Shown: in pieces, positions 8,088 to 17,200 of the stretch
How positions within the stretch are numbered: position 1 is the first letter of the stretch
Layout: every line of letters begins with the position of its first letter
Assembly: GCA_946187325.1 (NCBI GenBank)
Contig: CAMHQC010000011.1
Location: forward strand, 1-63,107
Length of the DNA: 63,107 nt
Direction of reading: 5' to 3'
From: an uncultured Clostridia bacterium
Lineage (GTDB): Bacteria > Bacillota > Clostridia > Oscillospirales > Acutalibacteraceae
The notes under the pieces: generated by a model
Seen by the model: the letters and a program-made list of their open reading frames with translations, nothing else
Database searches by the model: none
Told to the model about the DNA's origin: nothing
Translations under genes and position numbers: made by a program

Positions 8088-8817
8088 TGATGTACTTATA
8101 AAAGTCGAGGGCTTGGAGAAAAGCTTCGACGGCGTAGAAGTCCTAAAGGGTATCGACGCCGAGATTCATAAGGGTGACGTTATTGTTATTATCGGAGCCT
8201 CGGGTTCAGGTAAAAGTACGTTTTTGCGATGTCTGAATCTTCTCGAGGAGCCTACGGGCGGACGTATTCTTTTTGAGGGTACCGATATTACCGACCCCGA
8301 TGTAGATATTAATCTTCATCGTCAAAAAATGGGAATGGTGTTCCAGCAGTTCAACCTTTTCCCGCACAAAACCGTTCTTCAGAACCTCACTCTCGGACCG
8401 ATTAAGCTTCTGAAGCAGAGTAAAGAGGAAGCTAATAAAAACGCTATGGAGCTTTTGGAGAGAGTAGGTCTCGCCGACAGAGCCGACGCCTATCCCAACC
8501 AGCTCTCCGGCGGTCAGAAACAGCGTATCGCGATTGTGCGCGCGCTCGCTATGAACCCCGATGTTCTGCTTTTTGACGAGCCGACCTCAGCGCTCGATCC
8601 CGAGATGGTAGGAGAGGTTTTAGATGTTATGAAATCTCTCGCTAAAGAGGGAATGACTATGGCGGTAGTTACTCACGAAATGGGCTTCGCCCGTGAGGTA
8701 GGAACCAAGGTCGTGTTTATCGACGAGGGAGTTATCGCCGAAGAAAATACTCCCGAGGAGTTCTTCAATAATCCCCAAAACCCCAGACTTCAGGAGTTTT
8801 TATCTAAGGTATTATAA
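8077..8817 (+). CDS. Polar amino acid ABC transporter ATP-binding protein (GlnQ-type)
   Basis: The 246-residue protein is a complete ABC ATPase: Walker [11 protein letters not shown]-loop [10 protein letters not shown], signature LSGGQKQR, Walker [15 protein letters not shown] and switch His in VVTHEMGFA. These details ([22 protein letters not shown]) are characteristic of the GlnQ/HisP subfamily. The start codon is GTG at 8077, with AGGAGG at 8061-8066. No ATG offers a better start. It overlaps the permease gene by 11 bases and ends the operon, with a shared terminator just downstream. Confidence 0.93.
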   Translation: MTTNDVLIKVEGLEKSFDGVEVLKGIDAEIHKGDVIVIIGASGSGKSTFLRCLNLLEEPTGGRILFEGTDITDPDVDINLHRQKMGMVFQQFNLFPHKTVLQNLTLGPIKLLKQSKEEANKNAMELLERVGLADRADAYPNQLSGGQKQRIAIVRALAMNPDVLLFDEPTSALDPEMVGEVLDVMKSLAKEGMTMAVVTHEMGFAREVGTKVVFIDEGVIAEENTPEEFFNNPQNPRLQEFLSKVL

Positions 8818-8833
8818 TAAAATAATGTTAAAA

Positions 8834-8864
8834 AACGTCAGCGTAGTTCGATTACGCTGACGTT
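8834..8864. terminator. Bidirectional terminator between convergent genes
   Basis: AACGTCAGCGTA (8834-8845) and TACGCTGACGTT (8853-8864) form a perfect 12-bp stem with TCTTTTT after it on the plus strand and an A-run before it. The stop codon and last codons of the convergent methyltransferase lie inside the 3' arm, so the hairpin doubles as coding sequence. Confidence 0.8.
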
Positions 8865-9646
8865 ATCTTTTTATAAATCTCAATATGTATCTGATGTTTT
8901 AATCTTAGCGGTTCAGTGTATTTTTCGAGCATAGAGCGGTATTCCGCTTCGAATTTTTCAACCTCTTTTTCGGACAAGCTCGCGCCTATACCGCGGCAGC
9001 TTTTTATTCTTCCTATCCACGCTTCCTTTGTAAATTCGAGTTCGGCGTTGTAGGAGCGGACGTTTTCGATGTCGAACTTTCCGATTGCCCAGCTTGGAAA
9101 TTTATAGTTAAATTCCTTAAAGCCCTTTCCGCTCCAATCGGGGTTGTATTCTAATACGAGGCTTTCCATTTCGGCGATAACCTCGTCCTCATAGGGAAGC
9201 CAATCCATAAATATTTTACAGAATAGTCCGCCGGGTTTTAAAATCCGTCTGATTTCGTTCGCGGCTTTTTCGGCATTAAAATAATGAAAACACTGTACCG
9301 CTGTAACCGCGTCGAAGCTTTCGCCTTTAAAACCCGTATCTTCCGCGGAGCAGACTTTAAAGTCTATATTCTTAATATTTCTCTCCGCCGCGAGTTGTTT
9401 GCCGAAAAGAATCTGATTTTCCGAAACATCCGTAGCGGTAAAATCCGCTTCCGTTTTACTCATATTTATCGGTAACACGGCGGTGCCGCTGCCGAGGTCG
9501 AGTATTTTCTGACCGCTTTTTCCTATGCCGAATTGTATAAGCTTTTCGTACATGCTCGCGGGATAAATGTCCCGAAACCGAGCGTAGTCCGCGGACGTCT
9601 TGCCGAAGTCAAATTCTTTACCTCGGTCTATATTTTTAAGCTTCAT
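8852..9646 (-). CDS. Class I SAM-dependent methyltransferase
   Basis: The 264-residue cytosolic protein has the Rossmann-type methyltransferase core. Motif I is ILDLGSGTAVLP (about residues 44-55), followed by the acidic strand FTATDVSENQI, the AED region KVCSAEDTGF and post-motif AVQCFHYFNAEKAANEI. This is the Methyltransf_11/UbiE-like group, which includes many small-molecule methylases; the acceptor cannot be told. The gene starts 11 bases inside the end of the COG0523 GTPase gene upstream, so the two are probably co-translated. I see no domain linking it to metals. Confidence 0.82.
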   Translation of the reverse strand: MKLKNIDRGKEFDFGKTSADYARFRDIYPASMYEKLIQFGIGKSGQKILDLGSGTAVLPINMSKTEADFTATDVSENQILFGKQLAAERNIKNIDFKVCSAEDTGFKGESFDAVTAVQCFHYFNAEKAANEIRRILKPGGLFCKIFMDWLPYEDEVIAEMESLVLEYNPDWSGKGFKEFNYKFPSWAIGKFDIENVRSYNAELEFTKEAWIGRIKSCRGIGASLSEKEVEKFEAEYRSMLEKYTEPLRLKHQIHIEIYKKITSA

Positions 9647-10571
9647 CTTTAACCGCTTTCTTTAACTTTTCTTCATCTAAATTTTCGCCGATAGCGATTA
9701 TAATATCCTGACCGTTTTTAATCGGCTTTAGCTCGGTCTGCTTCTTGACAGCGTTTAGCTCAAACCAGCTTTCGCCGTTCTTTATAAAACCCTTAACCCT
9801 GAAAACCTTTCCGTATTTATCTGTTTTGAGAAGCTTCTCGGCTAAGGCTTCGGCGCTCTTGGGAGAGAGATTTGTGTTCATAAAATACAGGCTCATATAG
9901 CCGTTTTCGGAGAGGTTGTTTTTAGTGTAATCGCTGACTTCGTAACCGCAGTTCTCAATCGCGTTAAAATCCTCGTCGGTAAAATCGTCCCAGTTTTTCT
10001 TAATGACTATGTTCGAAATATCGCGGCAGCAATTAATGCTCTGTAACGCGCGGTTAATCTGAGCGATTTTATTTTTTATCTGCTGTTCGTCGGATAGCTG
10101 AGTTTTGCTGAAAACGAGCGCTCCGGCGTTCGCCGCCTGCGACGCTGTTAAATATCTTGATTCCTCCGAAAGCTCATCGTCCGAAGCCGCGTCGATAATG
10201 GCGATAACGCTTCCGATTTCGAACCATCTGTCGAGAGGTTCCTCGTGCAGAGTATCGAAAAATTCGTCCGCGTCAAATATCCCCGACGGCTCTACGATAA
10301 CCCTGTCGAAATTCTGCATACCCATAGCAATCAGCTTGGTCTTAAACCTGCGTTTGTGACAGTCGTAATCGCACGCGCCGGCTATAGTTTCGACCTCAAC
10401 GCCTCTGTCCATAAGTCCGCCTAAAAGCATCATATCGACGTTGACCGCGCCGTAGTCGTTCTCGATAATTCCGACCTTCTGACCTTTGGATAAAAGATAG
10501 TTTACGTATTTCTTTAGGAATGTGGTTTTTCCCGAGCCGAGAAACCCTGTAATTAAATCAATCTTAGCCAC
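9636..10571 (-). CDS. Second COG0523 (CobW/P47K) GTPase, short form
   Basis: The 311-residue G3E GTPase has Walker A GFLGSGKTT, the switch region IENDYGAVNVD, IVEPSGIFDADEFF and a specificity loop FSKTQL in place of the usual NKxD. The CxCC metal motif typical of zinc chaperones is replaced by ACDYDC, so only two Cys with different spacing remain. There is no His-rich insert, unlike the gene at 5027-6298. It may serve a different metal or a different client. The start is GTG at 10571, with AAGAAGGTGAG upstream. It is coupled to the methyltransferase by an 11-base overlap. Confidence 0.83.
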   Translation of the reverse strand: MAKIDLITGFLGSGKTTFLKKYVNYLLSKGQKVGIIENDYGAVNVDMMLLGGLMDRGVEVETIAGACDYDCHKRRFKTKLIAMGMQNFDRVIVEPSGIFDADEFFDTLHEEPLDRWFEIGSVIAIIDAASDDELSEESRYLTASQAANAGALVFSKTQLSDEQQIKNKIAQINRALQSINCCRDISNIVIKKNWDDFTDEDFNAIENCGYEVSDYTKNNLSENGYMSLYFMNTNLSPKSAEALAEKLLKTDKYGKVFRVKGFIKNGESWFELNAVKKQTELKPIKNGQDIIIAIGENLDEEKLKKAVKDEA

Positions 10572-10624
10572 AAACTCACCTTCTTATTATGTATAATACC
10601 ACATCACGCCGCTAAATAAAAGTG

Positions 10625-10653
10625 TTGACTTTTGAGGTGGTATGCTATATAAT
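10625..10653 (+). promoter_or_regulatory. Sigma-A promoter of tRNA-Pro
   Basis: TTGACT (10625-10630), 17-base spacer, TATAAT (10648-10653). The tRNA begins 26 bases after the -10 box. Confidence 0.8.
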
Positions 10654-10678
10654 TAGGGAGCTGTAAAAAAGAATATTC

Positions 10679-10755
10679 CGAGGTGTAACTCAGTTTGGTA
10701 GAGTGCTTGGTTTGGGACCAAGATGCCGCAGGTTCAAGTCCTGTCACCTCGACCA
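10679..10755 (+). tRNA. tRNA-Pro (anticodon UGG)
   Basis: The acceptor stem CGAGGTG pairs with CACCTCG. The anticodon arm is CTTGG-TTTGGGA-CCAAG, giving anticodon TGG (reads CCA and wobble Pro codons). The T arm contains GGTTCAAGTCC. The 3' CCA is encoded (10753-10755) after discriminator A. It has its own promoter and a strong terminator, so it is a single-gene unit. Confidence 0.95.
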
Positions 10756-10757
10756 TG

Positions 10758-10800
10758 ATAGTTCAGGGGAATATCCGTCAAGGATATTCCCCTGAACTAT
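10758..10800 (+). terminator. Very long perfect terminator hairpin after tRNA-Pro
   Basis: Two 19-base arms (10758-10776 and 10782-10800) are exact reverse complements around a GTCAA loop, followed by TTTAATC. Stems this long and perfect are unusual for a tRNA terminator. The U-run is short. Confidence 0.8.
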
Positions 10801-10817
10801 TTTAATCAAGCAACTGA

Positions 10818-10988
10818 GGAGTGAAGGGACTTGAACAGGCTGTGCCGAGCCATAAGCGTAAGCGAATGGCGAAGGTAAAAACAGTCCTGTGGACTGTTTT
10901 TAAGCCGCCGCGCTCAGCCAAGTTATCCAATTGCACACGCCGCAACAAGCGAGCAGTAAGCTATGAAAAATAAAACATACTTCACTCC
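10818..10988. other. Non-coding stem-loop element with tRNA-like ends
   Basis: No gene lies between 10801 and 11278. GGAGTGAAG (10818-10826) and CTTCACTCC (10980-10988) bracket 153 bases. On the minus strand the 3' part reads TGTTCAAGTCC then CTTCACTCC, which resembles the T-loop and acceptor end of a tRNA. No matching T-stem or anticodon arm can be drawn, so it is not a functional tRNA. Inside, a 12-bp perfect hairpin (10876-10887 with 10891-10902, loop TGT) looks like a terminator. The likeliest readings are an extragenic repeat or a decayed tRNA-derived element. Confidence 0.4.
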
Positions 10989-11107
10989 GACCAGAAATTG
11001 AAAAATGGGTACCTTTTATGCTTTAAAACGTTATTTCGGAAAAAGAAAAATATCTGTGAAACATTGCGAAAAATATTAAATATTCATAAAAAAATTACAC
11101 TTTTGCA

Positions 11108-11136
11108 TTGATTTTTATGAAAGTATATGGTATACT
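11108..11136 (+). promoter_or_regulatory. Sigma-A promoter of the giant secreted-protein operon
   Basis: TTGATT (11108-11113), 17-base spacer, TATACT (11131-11136), giving a 5' untranslated region of about 135 bases before 11279. The surrounding 11030-11270 is AT-rich with no reading frame. Confidence 0.65.
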
Positions 11137-11278
11137 TAGTAATAATTTTTATTTGTAAAATCGGGTAATAGTTTTCTTTTTTCAATTTAACTTGGTTTTA
11201 CAATTTATTTAATAAAATTCACATTAGCAAATGCTTATTTAAACGTAGTTATAAGACATCAACGAAAGAGGCGGTTTT

Positions 11279-14200
11279 ATGAAACGATTAAAAAGACAAG
11301 TTACCAGAATTACTTCTGTTGTACTTACTGTTCTTATGATTTTGTCGCTCGTTCCGGCGGGAATGATTTTCGCGAACGCCGCGATAAATTACTACTGGAA
11401 AGTGAATTCGAACTATATCAGCGAATCTAACTTTAACTATGTAAGTTCGTTCGAGGACGCGTGGAATAATGCTAAAAACTATGATAACGGCGCGGTGGGA
11501 ACATTTGCCGACGTCACTCTTTCGTCTACGCTTTCTACAGCTAAGAATAAAAAGCTCACTCTTGAGCTTAACGGTCATATTATTAATCGCGGAAGAATTA
11601 CATCGAGCGTGGAAACTGATTATAACGCGATAACTGTTTCAGAGGGTTCGACTTTAGCTGTTTACGGCGGAACCAAGTCCGCGCCTGAGCCGAGCTGTGA
11701 TAAAACTTTTACCTACTATAACAGCAACGGTTCCGCTCAGTCGCGAAGTGTAACTAATAAAGGTTTGATTACAGGCGGACGTAACGCTCATAATGGCGGC
11801 GGTATTGCTGTCGATAAGAACGGACAGCTTGACCTTAATTATACCGCTGTTTCAGGTAACAGAGCTGACGATTCAGGTACTACAATCGGCGGATTCGGCG
11901 GAGGTATCGCGCTCAGAGGCGATTACGCTAAGCTCAATATGTACAACAGCGAGGTAAGTTACAATTACGCCGAAGTCGGCGGAGGTATCTGCGCGCGCGA
12001 CGCTAAATACGCGGCGATTACTATGGAAAATAGTAAGGTAAATAATAACACTGCTACAGTTGAGGGCGGAGGTATCTCAAACAGCGGTAATTCAGAAAAT
12101 TTCAAAATTAAGGGTGACGCTGACGCTGATACTACCGATAAAAGTATTATTTATTACAATACCTGTTATGAAAAGGGCGGAGGTATATATTTTAAATGTG
12201 AAAACTCTGTCGCGAGCGGACTGTATATCCACGATAACCAGGCTGGAACAGACGCGGGCGGAGTATATCTGCCTAAGGAAAAATGTATTATCAAAAACTG
12301 TCGAATCGAAAGTAATGACGCTAACGGCGGAAAAGGCGGCGGTATTTATAACGATAACGACAATAATACTATAGCGGATACAACTGTTTATAACAATAAC
12401 GCCTCGGGTAACGGAGACGGTATTTTTAACTATGGACTTGGCAACATAGTTATGTCGGGTAAGTGTGTGGTTAAAGGAAACGATAAGCAAAACCTTTATC
12501 TTGATTGTGATTTTGGGCAGGATGAGCATTATATTGACAACTCGCTCAGCAAAGGAAGCGAGGTATACGTTTCTTACTCTTCAAATCATCCTGCTAAACT
12601 TACTAAAAAACCCGGTACATACGACGACAGCTTCTTCTATTCCGATACAAGCGGTTACTATTTTAAATGGTTTCCGCGTGACTCAACAGGCGATTATAAC
12701 GATAGAAATATATATCGTGTAACGGGTACAAAGCCTTCTAAGGCTTCCCCTGTAATTGTTTCCCAAAGAATTTCCGCAACAGATAAAACATATCAGGGAG
12801 AATCTGTTAAAAAGGGAATATTTGAGTTCCCCGCGTCTGTGGACGATACTATAGACCGTGAGGCTGTTTTCTACTACAGCGACGGCTATTTTAAAGACAG
12901 CGCTAAAACTTATAATACTCACCTTGCCTCGCTTTCAGCGAATATGGTTATGGCGGCTATGTACTCCTCGGTCGGAGGTTCGGGTTCTAACTCAGCCGAG
13001 TACAGAGATAAGAGTAATAATATCCGCCAGATGATGAGCGATATAGGCTGTAAGGATGAGGACATCTATGTAAACGATTTTAACGTAAGACGTCCTACGA
13101 GCAAAACTATAGGAGTATGTATCTCAAGCAAGGATTTACCCGACGGAGAAAAGCTCGTTATAGTGGGTGTTCGAGGAGGCGGATACGAGGCTGAATGGGC
13201 TTCTAACGTCAGTATCGGTTCGTCAGGCGAAGCTAACGGATTCAGAGACGCGGCTAATACGGTATTCAGCGAGCTGAAAAAATATATGAGCCGAAGAAAT
13301 ATTAACGGCGCTGATTCAAAAACTAAATACTGGGTAGCGGGTTATTCCCGCGCGGGCGCGACAGCTAATCTCACCGCTAAGAGAATTGTCGATTCTTTCG
13401 ACACAAGCGGTACGCGTACTTTCGCCTATCCTATAGAAGCTCCGAAAGGCGCTCTTAAAAGTGACGCAACTCTCGCTAACGCTTCGGGAAAATATCGTTG
13501 TATCCATAACGTACTGAATTTCTGTGATTTAGTACCTTGGGTAGCTCCGGCCGGAATGGGATTTACACGTTACGGTGTTGACCACTATGTACCCGGAGCG
13601 TCAAGCTCAGGTACGCCCTACAGCACGTCGTACGCGACTGTAGCCGATAACTCTGTCTGGAATGTCGGCGAAAGCAATTATCAGTCCCAGAAAGCAAAAA
13701 TGCTCTCCCAACTCGCCGCTATGAATGACGATATAGTTTACGACGACTATTTCCATATGGCGAGTATAGACTATGTAAAAGGTGTTTTCACCGATAATTT
13801 TATAAACGAAAGCGATGAATCTCACTCCGGAAGTACGAATATGTCCGTTGAGAACTGGATCCCTAAGTTTTGGAGCGCTTTACAGGGTTGGGGATTCGAT
13901 TATAACAACAACGCATCCACTACTTCGGGCTCAAAGCCTGATAAGCAGGTAACGGTTGATAACGGTAATACTATCCGTACCAACTATTCCACAACCGCGA
14001 TTAAGGGTTCAAAATCATTCCAGCAGGCTCTCGCTTATGTTATGGAATTGGTATTCAGTATGGAGCCCGAGAAAAAAGAGCAGCTTATGAGTTGTACCGA
14101 CGGTATTATCGACAGAATAGGTACAACAAAGCTTATCGGTATTTATACAAACTTTATTAACAAAACTTTCTCAGGTATGATAGGCTCTTCCGATTTTGAC

Positions 14201-17200
14201 GAAACGGTTGAGAATATTTGGAAAGCTTTGACTGAGCTTTCCACCGAAGATGAAGCTAAAGGCTACCATAGCCTCAAGGAATATCTCTCGGCGGACGAGC
14301 TCGAAGAATTACATAGCGCGTTACCCGCGCTTGTATATCCGATTCTTGAGTTTATAGCTAATGACTACAAAAGCTATAATCAGGACCACGCGGGAACTTT
14401 AGCGTATAACGCTATGCGACTTATTCAGAATCATTATCCCGAGGTAGCGGCCGCTTGGGTAAGAAGCTACGACAGCTACTACGATAACGACACAACACCC
14501 GTAAAACTCGCTGAGACCGCAGGCGGAAAAGAAGCTCCGCACTATCCCGCTGTTGAGGTAAAGAAACACGGTACGGGGGCTGTAACTAAATATGAAACCA
14601 CATCCTCTGAGATAAGGGTGGGTATGCTTGATGAGGTTAGACTTGTACCGAATAACAGTGATTATAAAAACAAGGGCGAGGGTATTTACTATTGCTATCC
14701 GAACGCTAAATCCGAAGATTGCCGAGGCTGGCACGGATTCTCTGATCCTATTGTTTTTAATGATTTAAACGCTGAAAATTATTCGACGACAGGCGCGGCG
14801 AATAATAAATTTAAAATAGATACTTTTTCCGCTCATTATGACAGAGCTGCGAACGGCACTAAGACTTCGGGAAAAACCTCTGCTTTCGACGCAACGAAAC
14901 GTACTTATTCGTTTAATGTAGTTAAAACTTATGAGGACGGAAAATACTACGCGGCGCTTCAAAATGTTACTAAAACAGGAAATATGCGGACTGATATAGT
15001 TAATATCGCTAAGTCCCAGAACGGATATCTGGAAGGTAACTCGAACGACGACCTTTCCGGAGAGAATCCTAACGGAAGCAATAACTATACCGAGTACGGC
15101 AGATGGTACGGATTACAGGATATGTGGTGCGCTATGTTCGTGAGCTGGTGCGCTAATCAGGCGGGCGTAAGTACATCTGTTATTCCTAAGACGGCTTCTA
15201 CCGTAACAGCGCTTAATTACTTTATAAAACAAGGTACCGCACATACTCGCGCGAGTATCGCCGCGGGTAATTATACTCCGCAAGCGGGCGATATTATATT
15301 CTTTAAATCAGGACGTAACTCCGCTATAACAAACCATATCGGTATCGTTACGAGTTATTCGGGTACTACAATTAACACAATAGAGGGTAATACCTCGTCG
15401 GCGACTATTTCGACAAACGGCGGTTGCGTAAGGGCTAAGAGTTACAGCATAACCAACACATATATAGTTTATGTATGCCGTCCGAATTATCCGACGGACT
15501 CTGTTTCGTCTAATAATGTTGAGTTCGACGGTACAAAATACGACTACCGTTCGTGGCCTAACGCCGATACCCGTTGGGGCGATAAAAAAATCGGTTCAGG
15601 CTCGGCGACTGTAGGCACATCCAGCGGAATTACCACCGCTGTTGTTAAGCTTTCTATCCAAGCAGGACTCCATACCGCCAGCGGTTTTCCTGTTGATAAT
15701 TTTGTCAATATTATGAACAACAATAACGGATATACCGCGGCAGGCGCTATGTATTGGGATGTCGCTAAGACCAGCGCGGGATTTAGCGGAGTTGACGCTA
15801 ATCTTATGCAAGAGTTGGATGAAGGCGTGAGCTTCGAGACTCAAAAGCAATATATTATTAACTGGATACTCGCGGGTAAACATCTGGCGCTTTATGTTGC
15901 CGACAGCAAGGGCGCTAAAAGCTGGGTTGCGGTAGACGAAGCGATGACGCTTTCTACAGGCGAAATCTATATTATGGACGCTACAACCAAGCTTTCCGAA
16001 AACGCGGATGTAAAAGTTGCCGATAAATACGTGAATTTACGGCGTGTAGCGGGTTTTACAGGCGGACAAATCGCTTACGAGCTTATCGGAAGCGAAGACT
16101 ACAGAACTTGGCGTAAGGCAGACGAACGCTGGAAAGATAAGGCGCTTGGCGATTATAAGGTTTATGCCGAAAACGACCAAGGAAAAGGCGATTTAATTAT
16201 CGCGTCAACTAAACTCGCTATTCAGGCGGGATTGAAAAATCCTCAGCTTTATAATGTAACCCACGCTATTGACGATACAAAGAAAGGCTCTAACGGAGGA
16301 TTCTCCGACGCCGGAAATATGTACTGGGCAGACGCCGCCCAAGCTCTCGGATTCGACGGCTATAACGCTAATTTGAAAGCTTCGGGTACTTATTCGAGCA
16401 GCGGTTCTTATGATGAAATTAAAAACTATATAAATGGCGGCAAGCATCTTGTTATTTTTGTTAATAACACTTGGGTTGCTGTTGACGAAGGCAGAACTCT
16501 TGAAAGAGGCGAAGTTTGGGTATGGCGAAGCAATATCGACGCACAAACAGACGGTCAGTTATCCGGTCAAAATATTTGTACTCTCGCGAGTATTGCGGAT
16601 AGTTTTACGAGGGTAGCTTGTTTTACAGGCGGAAAAATAAAAACCTCGCAAGACCAGCATATCTACCTGCCCGGTGAATTTAATGATTGGAAAAGAGACC
16701 GTCCTATGACTAAACGAAGCGACGGAAAGTATGAGAAAACTATTTATCTTCCTCAGGGCCAATATGAGTTTAAGATAATTGATGACGGATATTGGCACGG
16801 TAATGAAGGCACGATCGAAGATACTACCACAAAAACTTCCTCAAAAGGATGGGAGTTTAAAGGAGAAGATTACGGCGGAAATACGAATTGTACGTTAAAG
16901 ACAACAGGCGGATATTATACATTTATTTACGCTGCCGGCGGCTACAGTGAAAACCCGTATTATCTCGTGGTGCTTTACAGCACAACTCCTCCCCAGCAGG
17001 GCGAGGTCGCTCCTGTTATAGACTCGGGTACCGAGGATTACCGCAAGTGGAATATTACCGATACGCGCTGGGCTAACGCTTCTCTTAATATAGATAATAC
17101 CGCGGTTATGTCTAACTCCGCCGCGGGTTACGGTGATTTATACGTAGCGGGCGCTAAGATGATGATTGCCGCGGGTAAAGCTACTCCCGAGACTATTGAC

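Noticed and set aside
10818..10988. A second tRNA on the minus strand
   Set aside because: A T-loop-like TTCAAGTCC and acceptor-like ends exist, but the T-stem does not pair and no anticodon arm can be drawn.
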